From JAGIBJ01 sp032119795 (lineage in GTDB: Bacteria; Actinomycetota; Thermoleophilia; Solirubrobacterales; Solirubrobacteraceae), in assembly GCA_032119795.1 (NCBI GenBank), contig JAUMFO010000011.1:62001-126000 (forward strand): a DNA stretch of 64,000 nucleotides, given 5' to 3'. Under the pieces are notes generated by a model, which saw nothing but the letters and a program-made list of their open reading frames with translations, was not told where the DNA came from and searched no databases. Shown piece after piece: positions 16,870 through 24,468 of the stretch (the stretch's first letter is position 1; each line of letters starts with the position of its first letter). Both the position numbers and the translations under genes were made by a program.

Positions 16870-17015
16870 CCAGTCTCTGGGCTCCTCGTACGCGAGCGGG
16901 CTCGCACCAGGCAGTCGGGGGACAGTCCTGGTGCGAGCCCGACCGCTGCACCTTCGGCCTCGGCCGGCGGGGTGCTCCGGTCGGGGGACCGGGGCGCCTC
17001 CCTGCCCGCGTTTTT
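16864..17015. ncRNA. Candidate structured RNA locus
   Basis: This 150-base gene-free stretch is almost fully paired. Hairpin 1: GAGCCCA/TGGGCTC at 16866-16884. Hairpin 2: a perfect 14-bp stem, 16898-16911 with 16927-16940, around a 15-nt loop. Hairpin 3: GACCG..GCACC (16941-16952) with GGTGC..CGGTC (16971-16982). The last strand can instead form CCGGTC-GGGG-GACCGG at 16977-16992, so the two are mutually exclusive. A T5 run follows at 17011-17015. A promoter-like motif directly precedes it on the plus strand. Read on the minus strand, two loops are C-rich (CCCCC, CCCC), which recalls the actinobacterial 6C RNA layout, so the transcribed strand is left open. Confidence 0.45.
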
Positions 17016-17050
17016 GCGGCGCGCGACGGTGGGCTTGGGCGGCGTGGCGC

Positions 17051-17266
17051 CTACCGCGCCCAGGTCAGCGTGCCGCCGGCGCCGAGCTGATCGCCGATCG
17101 AGCGGACGGCGTCTGGGTGGACGTAGTGCGGGCGCGCGCTGTCTGGCAGGTTGAATCGCAAAAAGGTGCCGTGGGACTTCGCCAGCTCCCACCGCCGCAG
17201 GACCTCGTCGGCCGTGCCCTCGACGATGTGCTTCTCGCCGTCGAGGCTGATGTACGTGCGCTCCAT
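17051..17266 (-). CDS. Small hypothetical protein, 71 aa
   Basis: An ATG at 17266 opens a 71-residue frame with a soluble alpha/beta-looking product: beta strand plus short helix (TYISLDGEKHIVEGTADEVLRRW), then a strand (TFLRFNL) and a helix with HPDAVRSIGDQL. The upstream part of the same frame (to 17995) is antisense to agmatinase and is not coding. Codon use matches the region. I do not recognise the family. It is followed on its strand by the structured locus at 16864-17015, and preceded by two palindromic repeats at 17305-17404. Confidence 0.6.
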   Translation of the reverse strand: MERTYISLDGEKHIVEGTADEVLRRWELAKSHGTFLRFNLPDSARPHYVHPDAVRSIGDQLGAGGTLTWAR

Positions 17267-17304
17267 GGCTCGATCCTGACGCCACCCCCGGTCGGCACGC
17301 GGTA

Positions 17305-17404
17305 TTGGCGCGTCACCCTCGTTCTGGTTTGCAGCACGAGTCTGCAAACCAGGCCATTGGCGCGTCACCCTCGGTCTGGTTTGCAGCGCGTCTCTGCAAA
17401 CCAG
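17305..17404. repeat. TTTGCAG palindromic repeat, two tandem copies
   Basis: Copies at 17305-17352 and 17357-17404, each 48 nt. Each has a TTGGCGCGTCACCCTCG tag followed by the palindrome CTGGTTTGCAG ... CTGCAAACCAG with a 7-8-nt loop. The same unit occurs in opposite orientation at 62382-62492 (two copies) and in decayed form at 43766-43806. It lies in the gap upstream of the 71-aa gene and downstream of agmatinase, as REP-type elements do. Confidence 0.85.
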
Positions 17405-17421
17405 GGGGCCGGGGCCGGGGC

Positions 17422-18408
17422 TTACCCCGCGGCGAGCCGGCGTACCGCGATGCCCGTGAGGATCTCGCGGACGGTCCGTTCGGCGACGAGCGCCGTGATG
17501 TCTCGCGACCCGACGCCGCTGGGGATCACCTCGACGACGTCGGCGCCGACGATCGGCAGCTTCGTCGCGATCTCGCGGAGAGCCCACAGGAGATCGGTCG
17601 ACGTCATGCCGCCGGGTTCGGGCGTGCCGGTTCCAGGGGCAAAGGCGGGGTCGAGGACGTCGACGTCGACCGACAGGAACACCGGCCCGGCGGAGGGGCC
17701 GGGGCCGTCGAGGGCGTGAATCACGTCGGCGACGACGGCACGGATGCCGCGGTCGCGCACGTCGTGCATGAAGAACGAGCTGATGCCGCGCTCCCGCTGC
17801 CAACCGAACTCCTCGTCGCCCGGCCAGTAGCCGCGCAGACCGACCTGGGCGTAGCGGACGGGGTCGATCAGACCCTCCTCCACCAGGCGATACATCGGCG
17901 TGCCGTGCGACAGCGTCGCGCCGAAGACGGTCTTGCCGGTGTCGGTGTGGGTGTCGAAGTGCACCAGACCGACGGGACCGAACTTCTCCGCGCACGCGCG
18001 GATGTCTGGCTCGGCGATCGAGTGGTCGCCGCCGAGAATGATCGGGATCGCGCCCGCGGCCAGCACCTGGCTGACGGTCCGATGGATCGCCGCGTGCGAC
18101 GTGACCGGGTCGGCCGGGATCACCGGTGCGTCGCCGAAGTCGACGACCTTCAGCACCTCGCCGATCGCGTCGACTCGGGCCTCCAGGTGCGGCCCGGGCG
18201 GGCAGCTCGCGGCGCGGATGGCGCGCGGAGCAAAGCGAGCTCCGACGCCGTCGGAGACGAGGTCATCCATCGGGGCGCCGACGATCGCCACGTCGAAGCC
18301 CTCGAGTTCGGCGGGATCCTCGGTATACGGGACGCCGCTAAAGGTCAGAAGTCCGGCGTAGTCCGGCTTCTCGCCGTACTGCGCCCAACGGTTCATCGGG
18401 TTGATCAT
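17422..18408 (-). CDS. speB: Agmatinase/arginase-family ureohydrolase
   Basis: A 328-residue ureohydrolase with a complete binuclear Mn site: His129 in GGDHS, Asp152/His154/Asp156 in FDTHTD, and Asp248/Asp250 in SVDVDVLDP, followed by APGTGTPEPGG. The length and the GTGTPEPGG loop favour agmatinase (agmatine to putrescine plus urea) over arginase, though guanidino-acid hydrolases share these motifs. The ATG at 18408 (or Met5) is 36 bp after the stop of a TetR gene on the same strand, so the regulator likely controls it within one operon. The protein is cytosolic. Confidence 0.85.
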   Translation of the reverse strand: MINPMNRWAQYGEKPDYAGLLTFSGVPYTEDPAELEGFDVAIVGAPMDDLVSDGVGARFAPRAIRAASCPPGPHLEARVDAIGEVLKVVDFGDAPVIPADPVTSHAAIHRTVSQVLAAGAIPIILGGDHSIAEPDIRACAEKFGPVGLVHFDTHTDTGKTVFGATLSHGTPMYRLVEEGLIDPVRYAQVGLRGYWPGDEEFGWQRERGISSFFMHDVRDRGIRAVVADVIHALDGPGPSAGPVFLSVDVDVLDPAFAPGTGTPEPGGMTSTDLLWALREIATKLPIVGADVVEVIPSGVGSRDITALVAERTVREILTGIAVRRLAAG

Positions 18409-18444
18409 TGGTGGGGGACCTCGAGGGATCGGTCCCCAGGGACG

Positions 18445-19146
18445 CTACTGCGCCGCGTCCGCGGCGGGGGGAACTCCTGGCAGCTCCCGGTAGCGAGCGG
18501 GATCCCCGCCGAGTCCGCGAATGAGGATCTCGCGCCCTTGCAACAGCGACGCTTCGGCCATCTCCGCGGTGATTGCCAGCGTGTCCTGCCGCAGCACGAG
18601 CCCGGCGACGCCGTTCCAAGCGCCCCACAGGAACACCATGGCCTGGGCGATGTCGATCTGCGCGATCTCGCCGTCTTCCATGGCCTGGCTGAGGTCGGTG
18701 GTCACGCGACCGACGATCCGCTGCACGCGCTCGGCGATCCGCTTGTTGACCTCGTCGTTGGCGGTGACGCCCTCCTGCTGGGGCTCGAGCACCCGCATCG
18801 CCACGAATCGGAAGGCCACCGTCTGTTCCATCGCGAATCGCAGGTACCACTCCCCGGCGATCAGTACGCGTGCCAGAGGCGACGTCGCCTCTTGGGCCTG
18901 CATGTACTCCTCGTTGATCTCCAGGGCCTGGTCGATCAGCTGGAGCAGAAGCGCGTCCTTGCTGCCGAAGTGCACGTAGAGGGAGCCGACGGAGACGCCG
19001 GCCTCCTCGGCGATCTCATCGACCGTCGTGCGATTGACGCCCTGCTCGCTGAAGAGCCTCGCGCCGGCATCGAGCAGCGCCTTGCGGGTGCGCGCTTTGC
19101 GCCCGTCCGGGCGCTGGACTCGCTTCGTCGTCGTCGGCTCGCTCAC
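18445..19146 (-). CDS. TetR-family regulator
   Basis: A 233-residue TetR protein. After a basic N-terminal tail the helix-turn-helix is at about residues 25-68 (ALLDAGARLFSEQGVNRTTVDEIAEEAGVSVGSLYVHFGSKDALLLQLI). The ligand-binding C-terminal half is helical and TetR_C-like, with no further family assignment possible by eye. It is the first gene of a probable two-gene unit with the agmatinase. Its upstream region carries an inverted repeat CGGTAG/CTACCG at 19211-19236, a possible operator. Confidence 0.85.
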   Translation of the reverse strand: MSEPTTTKRVQRPDGRKARTRKALLDAGARLFSEQGVNRTTVDEIAEEAGVSVGSLYVHFGSKDALLLQLIDQALEINEEYMQAQEATSPLARVLIAGEWYLRFAMEQTVAFRFVAMRVLEPQQEGVTANDEVNKRIAERVQRIVGRVTTDLSQAMEDGEIAQIDIAQAMVFLWGAWNGVAGLVLRQDTLAITAEMAEASLLQGREILIRGLGGDPARYRELPGVPPAADAAQ

Positions 19147-19210
19147 TCGGGTCTCCTGCGGCCTCGGGTGAGGTCATCATTACCTGGACCGGGACAGTCC
19201 GCACGGCACA

Positions 19211-19236
19211 CGGTAGACGTCCTGACCGGCCTACCG
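19211..19236. promoter_or_regulatory. Possible TetR operator
   Basis: CGGTAG-N14-CTACCG forms a perfect 6-bp inverted repeat 65 bp upstream of the tetR start. TetR proteins commonly bind such dyads in their own promoters. Assignment rests only on position and symmetry. Confidence 0.3.
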
Positions 19237-19289
19237 CATCCCGGCCTTACCAACCTGGGTTTTTGGGCCTGCGCTCAACGCCAGCGGGG

Positions 19290-19305
19290 GATTCTCGCGA
19301 GAATC
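19290..19305 (-). terminator. Perfect 16-bp palindrome after a stop codon
   Basis: GATTCTCGCGAGAATC starts 4 bp beyond the stop of the secreted protein gene ending at 19310. Its position suggests a transcript-end hairpin, although there is no loop and no T-run. Confidence 0.4.
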
Positions 19306-19309
19306 GCCA

Positions 19310-21223
19310 TTACCGCTTGGCGCGCAGGGTGAATGCGGCACGGACGGGTGCGGCCGTGCCTTGCGGGGCGCGCGCGACGGCGTAGAGCGCGTAGCTCCCG
19401 GCCGCGAGCGCTTTGCCCTTTGTGGCTCGCCCACCGAACTGCACCTGAGTCGTGCCGGCTAGCGCCTCGAGCGTCGCGGCGCCTTTGACGGCGGTCTCAA
19501 CGCTGCAGCGCTTGGCTCGCGCGACGGGCTTGCCCTTGGCGGAGACGCACGTGCCCCCGACGAGCTTGCCTGGGCGCACGCGGACGACCGTCAGGTCGAC
19601 GCTGGCGGGGCGGTCGAGGGTGAAGCTCAGCGTCCGCTTCTTCGACGTCGCCGACACGAGCTTGGGCGCGGCCGAGGTGGCGGTGATGGTCTTCTTGCGC
19701 AGCCGGAGTTGCGTCAGCGTTGGGGCTGGCGTGGTGCCCGTCGGCGTGGTGCCCGGGCCAGGCGGCGTGCCGGTCCCGGGTCCGGGCGTGGCCGGTGGAG
19801 CGGGCGTCGGCAGCGGCACCACCGCCGCCACGATGCGCGACGTCGCCGCCGTCCCCTGGAGGAACGCCGTCACCGCGTAGCCGCCGCCGGCGCCGGTCTC
19901 GGCAGCGAGGTCGGCGGGGCCAAAGGCGGGGTCGGAGAGTGTCTCCAGCGTGCCGGCGGCCGGCCCGCCGGAGACGCGGCCCAGCACGCGGCCCTGGCCC
20001 GCGGTCGTCTCGCTGTACATCGAGACGAGCCCGACGCCGCTGTCTGCCAGGGCGACCGAGGACCTGCCCGCAGCGAGGTTCGTGCCCTCGCTGACGGTGG
20101 TGCCGGTCGACCACGCACCGCCGGCGGGCAGCGTGGCGGCCTCGGTGCCGAACGTGAGCTGGCGGTAGCTGGCGGCCAGTCCGGCGCCCGAGGCGTTGGC
20201 GGCGACGCGCGGGTACTCCGCTGATTCGGTCGGCGCGGCGCCGAGACCGTCGATCACCTGCGGCGCGCCGAAGGTGGTCCCGTCGAACGAGCGGACGAGC
20301 GCACGGCCGATGTTCTGGGCGCCGTAGAGGAAGCCCGCACGCCAGGTGACCCACGCGCGGCCGTCGCCGCCGACGGCGACGCTGCTCATGTCCTGAATGT
20401 TTGCGACGGCTGGCTTGCCGTCGAGCGTGGGCACTGTTGCGTCGACGGCAGCGCCGATCTGGCCGACGGCTGTTCCGCTGAGCTTGCGTGCCCAGATCTT
20501 GCGGTCGGCACCGCTGTTCTCGCCCCACGCGATCGTGGCGGTCGCCCCGGTGGCGTCGACGGCGACATGCGCGCCGTGCTGATCCCCGGACTCGGCTTGC
20601 TCGCCCGGAGCGCCGTTCAGGATCCCGGCGGGGTTCGGGAACATCGCGCCGACGGGCGTGATGGCGCCGCCCTTGACGCGGTAGCTCCACAGGTGGAACC
20701 CCTCGTAGGCCGTGAGGTAGCCCTCGCCGTTCGCGGCGACATCGAGATCCAGCCCCTTCCAGCCGGCCGGATCGCCTTGGAAGAAGTACGGCGAGATCAT
20801 CGCGGTGGCGGCGTCGGGTGCGTAGGAGGCGTAGAGCTTCTCGTTGCCGACGGGGCCGTTCGGGAAGGCCACGAGGGTGCGGCCCCCGTTGCCGACCGAG
20901 ACGACCGGTGCGGCCGACGGGCTTGCCAGGCCGGCGTCGACGCGGATCGGGGCGCTCCACACGCCACCGACGTAACGCGACACGAAGGCATGGTCGACGC
21001 CGCCGACCTTCTGGCGGAAGGCGATTGCGGCCGAGCCGTCGGGAGCGACGTCGACGTCGACGCGGTCGTTCCCGGGGATCGCGACATCGGCGGAGGGCCC
21101 GGCGACGGTGGCGCGGGTGACGGCGGCATCGGCGTCGGCTGCCACGGCGGCCAGCGCGGCGGCGCTGAGCACCATGGCCAGCGGGGCCGAGCGGCGGCTG
21201 AGCGAGGTGGCACGGAAGGTCAT
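19310..21223 (-). CDS. Secreted propeller-like protein, unknown
   Basis: The ATG at 21223 starts a signal peptide (MTFRATSLSRRSAPLAMVLS ... ADADA), giving 637 residues. Residues ~40-465 have repeating beta-strand blocks with Asp/Gly turns (VDVDVAPDGSAAIAFRQ, VAVDATGATATIAWGE, VAVGGDGRAWVTWRAG), the look of a six- or seven-bladed propeller of the sialidase/BNR type, but no BNR Asp-box is clear enough to call an enzyme. A Pro/Gly/Thr linker (about 471-501) leads to a basic C-terminal domain (about 502-637, LRKKTITATSAAPKLV ...) of the kind also seen at the ends of other secreted proteins here. It follows the VWA operon on the same strand but after a 192-bp gap, so it probably has its own promoter. 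Confidence 0.75.
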   Translation of the reverse strand: MTFRATSLSRRSAPLAMVLSAAALAAVAADADAAVTRATVAGPSADVAIPGNDRVDVDVAPDGSAAIAFRQKVGGVDHAFVSRYVGGVWSAPIRVDAGLASPSAAPVVSVGNGGRTLVAFPNGPVGNEKLYASYAPDAATAMISPYFFQGDPAGWKGLDLDVAANGEGYLTAYEGFHLWSYRVKGGAITPVGAMFPNPAGILNGAPGEQAESGDQHGAHVAVDATGATATIAWGENSGADRKIWARKLSGTAVGQIGAAVDATVPTLDGKPAVANIQDMSSVAVGGDGRAWVTWRAGFLYGAQNIGRALVRSFDGTTFGAPQVIDGLGAAPTESAEYPRVAANASGAGLAASYRQLTFGTEAATLPAGGAWSTGTTVSEGTNLAAGRSSVALADSGVGLVSMYSETTAGQGRVLGRVSGGPAAGTLETLSDPAFGPADLAAETGAGGGYAVTAFLQGTAATSRIVAAVVPLPTPAPPATPGPGTGTPPGPGTTPTGTTPAPTLTQLRLRKKTITATSAAPKLVSATSKKRTLSFTLDRPASVDLTVVRVRPGKLVGGTCVSAKGKPVARAKRCSVETAVKGAATLEALAGTTQVQFGGRATKGKALAAGSYALYAVARAPQGTAAPVRAAFTLRAKR

Positions 21224-21415
21224 GCGCTCACGGTGCCACCTCGCGCGGCCCGTGTCTGTAGCCCGGTTGACACTTCTTGCGTCACGGCCGTGACACAACC
21301 CGTTGGCCCCAGAAACAGAGTGAGCGCCCAACGGACGGACCCAGGGGAAGGTCGTCGTCAGGCGCTCACGGCTCGGAGGGCGTCGGGGGCTAGCCCTCGG
21401 AGGGGGTGCGGCGAC

Positions 21416-22357
21416 CTACGTCAGTTGGTCGCGGCGGCGCAGGAGCGCGAAGGCTGCGCCCGCCAGCAAGATCGCGGCGAGGCCTGCGAAGCCGGCGGTG
21501 GCCTCGCGCTGCTCGGGACGGGTGCCGAGCTGGCTGCCCATCTTCTCGTAGACCTGATCGAGGGCATCGGCGTCGTCGGCGGTAAACGCCTTGCCACCGG
21601 AGATCTCGGCGATCTGCTTGAGCGTCTCGGGATCCGGCGGAACGGCACGGGTGATCCCGGGCTGCAGCTCGACGGTGCCGTCTGGCGTGCCGAGTGCGAC
21701 GGTCGAGATCGGAATGCCTGCCTGTTTGGCCTGCTGGGCCACGCCGAGCGGATCGACGCCCGCCGACGTCATCCCGTCCGAGAGCAGCAGGATCGCCGAC
21801 GGTGGCTTGTCCTTGCCGCCAGGCTCCTGCAGGCGCTTGACGGCCTCGGCCAGCGCGTCGCCGGTGGCGGTACCGCCGTTGGCGGCAATGGTCGACGCGG
21901 AGTCGCGCACGGCGGTGCGATCGGTCGTCGGCGTCTGCAGCGTCTCCACGGTGGTGGAGTACGAGATCAGGCCGACGCGCATCTGCTTGGGGACCTCGTC
22001 GAGGAAGCTGCCGACGGCGCCGACTGCGGCGTCGAGGCGGGTCGGAGCGACGTCGGTCGCGCGCATCGAGCCGGACGCGTCGGTCACCAGCATCACCGAC
22101 GCGCGCTCGACCGGCACCTGCACGGTGATCTCGGGCTTGGCGAGGGCGAACGCAAGCGCGGCGACCGAGGCGGCGAGCAGGCCGGCCGGCAGCAGCCGCG
22201 ACAGCGACGACTCGTGCGGCATGATCGAGGCCAAGGTGCCGGCCGTCGGGAGGCGGATGGCGTACTTGCGGCGGCGCGCCTTTGCCAGGCGCGCGGCGAG
22301 GATCCCGATCGGGATCAGCAGCAGCGCCAGCAGGAAGATGGGGTTCTGAAGGGTCAT
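21416..22357 (-). CDS. VWA-domain membrane protein (BatA-like)
   Basis: A 313-residue BatA-type protein: two N-terminal membrane segments (about 5-25 and 55-75), a von Willebrand A domain at ~85-260 with a complete MIDAS (DASGS at 93-97, the TGD threonine, and a LLLSDG acid), and a C-terminal membrane helix (about 288-306). Third gene of the moxR-DUF58-VWA operon, 6 bp after the DUF58 stop. In this family the AAA ATPase MoxR is thought to act as a chaperone for VWA partners at the membrane, in stress or envelope functions. A paralogue is encoded at 35596-36552. Confidence 0.85.
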   Translation of the reverse strand: MTLQNPIFLLALLLIPIGILAARLAKARRRKYAIRLPTAGTLASIMPHESSLSRLLPAGLLAASVAALAFALAKPEITVQVPVERASVMLVTDASGSMRATDVAPTRLDAAVGAVGSFLDEVPKQMRVGLISYSTTVETLQTPTTDRTAVRDSASTIAANGGTATGDALAEAVKRLQEPGGKDKPPSAILLLSDGMTSAGVDPLGVAQQAKQAGIPISTVALGTPDGTVELQPGITRAVPPDPETLKQIAEISGGKAFTADDADALDQVYEKMGSQLGTRPEQREATAGFAGLAAILLAGAAFALLRRRDQLT

Positions 22358-22363
22358 GTCTCT

Positions 22364-23272
22364 CTAGCGGATGCCCTGGCCGAGGTCGCGGAGCCAGTCG
22401 CGGGAGGTGAGCAGCGGGACGTGCCTGGCCCTGGCGGAGCGAAACGCGGCGGCGAGGTGGTCGCGGTGCTCTTGCGCGGCCTCGGCGTACGCGGCGCGCA
22501 GCTTGGCAGAGCTCGTGTTGACCTCCACGTCGCGCCCCGTCTCCGGATCGCGGACGACGACCTGACCGGCGTCGGGCAGCTCGTTCTCGCGCGGGTCCGA
22601 GATCTCCACGCCGACGAGGCGGTGACGGCGACCAAGCGCCGCGAACGCACGCCCCCAGGGCGAGGGATCGCGGAAGTCGGAGATCACGACGACGAGACCG
22701 GGCTGGCGGGCGAGCAGGCCCAGGCGCCGGATGGCGTGGTCGAAGTCGCAGGCAGGCGTCGTCCCATCGGACGCGACGCCCGACGCGATCAGGCGGTCGA
22801 TGCCGCCGAGCGCGTGGCGGCCGCCCTTCGGCGGAAGCAAGGCTTCCTCGCTGGCGCCCCAGCGCATCAGGCCGACGCGTCCACCGCGCCGAACGCCGAT
22901 CCGGGAGAGAACGGTCGCGGCACCGGCGGCGACGTCTGACTTGAGTCGCACCTCGCTGCCGAACGCCATCGACGGCGAGACGTCGAGCAGCATCCAGGTC
23001 GTCAGTGCGCGCTCGGGCACGTGCAGCCGCACATGTGGCTCGTTCGTGCGGGCGCTCGCCGCCGCGTCGATCTGGCGAACGTCGTCGCCTTCCACGTAGG
23101 GGCGCAGCTGCGCGAGCTCCGTCCCGAGCCCGACGCCCGCGCCGACGTGATCACCCGGCAGACGGCCAGCGGCGCGCCGAGCGATCGCGAGATCGAGCGC
23201 AGCGACGGCCGAATCGGGCGTCTTCCCGTGGCCTTGGCGCCCGGGCGGATCGATGAGGAGCCCGGCGCTCAC
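22364..23272 (-). CDS. DUF58 protein of the MoxR operon
   Basis: A 302-residue DUF58 protein. The signature is seen at about residues 44-75 (GVGLGTELAQLRPYVEGDDVRQIDAAASARTNEPHVR in the expected order), followed by a degenerate VWA-like fold with LLDVSPSM in the MIDAS position. Its ATG overlaps the moxR stop (ATGA, 23269-23272), showing translational coupling. DUF58 proteins are standard partners of MoxR ATPases. No membrane segment is evident. Confidence 0.88.
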   Translation of the reverse strand: MSAGLLIDPPGRQGHGKTPDSAVAALDLAIARRAAGRLPGDHVGAGVGLGTELAQLRPYVEGDDVRQIDAAASARTNEPHVRLHVPERALTTWMLLDVSPSMAFGSEVRLKSDVAAGAATVLSRIGVRRGGRVGLMRWGASEEALLPPKGGRHALGGIDRLIASGVASDGTTPACDFDHAIRRLGLLARQPGLVVVISDFRDPSPWGRAFAALGRRHRLVGVEISDPRENELPDAGQVVVRDPETGRDVEVNTSSAKLRAAYAEAAQEHRDHLAAAFRSARARHVPLLTSRDWLRDLGQGIR

Positions 23273-24375
23273 CGCTGGTGGCCAGCCGGCTGGTACTGGG
23301 AGGTCAGGGCCTCAGAAGCCGCTGCCGGCGGAACCTGCGGGCCGACGCCGGAGCCGGTGGCCCGCGGATCGACGACGCGCATGATCTCGCCGAGCACCTC
23401 GTCGGGCGTCACGCCATCGGCGTGGGCCTCATAGGAGAGCACCATGCGGTGGCGCAGCACGTCGGCGGCGAGGTCGTGGATGTCTCGCGCCGTCACGTAG
23501 TCGCGGCCCCGGAGGACGGCAAGCGCCTGGCCGGCCTGCACGAGGCCGATCGGACCACGCGGCGAGGCGCCAATCTCGATGACGGACTTCAGGTGAGCCA
23601 GGCCGTAGCGCTCGGGGTGGCGCGTCGCGTCGGCGAGGCGCACGGCGTAGCGCACGACCTGCTGCTCGGCGGGCACGTCGCGCACGGCCGCGCGGTAGGC
23701 GATCAGGTGCTCGGGAGTGAGCAGCGGGCGAATGTCTGCCGGGGGCGCGATCGAGCGGCGCACGACCTCAGCCTCGTCGTCGAGCTCGGGGTACTCGACG
23801 AGCACCTTGAGGAGGAAGCGGTCGACCTGCGCCTCGGGCAGCGGATACGTGCCCTCGGACTCGATCGGGTTCTGCGTGGCGAGCACGAGGAACGGCTCAG
23901 GGAGCTTGTGCGTGGTGCCGCCGAGGGTGACCTGCCGCTCCTGCATGACTTCCAGCAGCGCCGACTGAACCTTCGCGGGGGCGCGGTTGATCTCGTCGGC
24001 GAGCAGCAGGTTGCCGAAGACGGGGCCGAGCTGCGTCTCGAAGCTGCCGGTGTCCGGGCGCCAGATGCGCGTGCCGACGAGATCGGCCGGGACGAGATCC
24101 GGGGTGAACTGCACCCGCTTGAACGAGCCGCCGGTGACGGTCGCCAGCGTGTTCACGGTGAGGGTCTTGGCGAGGCCAGGCACGCCCTCCAGCAGCACGT
24201 GCCCGCCAGCGAGCATGGCGACGAGGACGCGCTCGAGCATGGCGTCCTGGCCGATGACGACGCGCTTGGTCTCGTAGAGGACGGCCTCCAGGCCCTTGGC
24301 TACGGCGGCGATCTTCTCGGACTGCGTTGGCCCGTGGTCGTCGTTCTTCTCGAAGGAGGCAGTGCTCTGGGTCAT
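23269..24375 (-). CDS. moxR: MoxR-family AAA+ ATPase
   Basis: From the ATG at 24375 it has 368 residues, slightly long for MoxR owing to N- and C-terminal tails. Walker A GVPGLAKT is at about 64-71, Walker B LLLADEINRAP near 125-135, and sensor motif TQNPIE with the R-finger region (PEAQVDRF) follows. It leads the operon moxR-DUF58-VWA. MoxR proteins act as chaperone-like ATPases for VWA proteins; the client here is presumably the VWA protein at 21416. An in-frame TTG at 24387 is a less likely start. Confidence 0.92.
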   Translation of the reverse strand: MTQSTASFEKNDDHGPTQSEKIAAVAKGLEAVLYETKRVVIGQDAMLERVLVAMLAGGHVLLEGVPGLAKTLTVNTLATVTGGSFKRVQFTPDLVPADLVGTRIWRPDTGSFETQLGPVFGNLLLADEINRAPAKVQSALLEVMQERQVTLGGTTHKLPEPFLVLATQNPIESEGTYPLPEAQVDRFLLKVLVEYPELDDEAEVVRRSIAPPADIRPLLTPEHLIAYRAAVRDVPAEQQVVRYAVRLADATRHPERYGLAHLKSVIEIGASPRGPIGLVQAGQALAVLRGRDYVTARDIHDLAADVLRHRMVLSYEAHADGVTPDEVLGEIMRVVDPRATGSGVGPQVPPAAASEALTSQYQPAGHQR

Positions 24376-24468
24376 CTTGGAGACCAACCTACGGAGGGCT
24401 TCGTCAGACGCACGTAAGGAGCCGGTGGGAGTTCCCTGAGTACCTGCGCAGCGGTCCGGCCGGTCGCG

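Noticed and set aside
16864..17015. SRP RNA, RNase P RNA or tmRNA
   Set aside because: The conserved SRP tetraloop/asymmetric loop, the RNase P core blocks and a tRNA-like domain are all absent; 6C RNA is kept only as a loose resemblance.
20567..22939. A 790-codon plus-strand open frame
   Set aside because: It is antisense to the secreted protein, VWA and DUF58 genes, all of which have intact motifs; no domain is visible in it.
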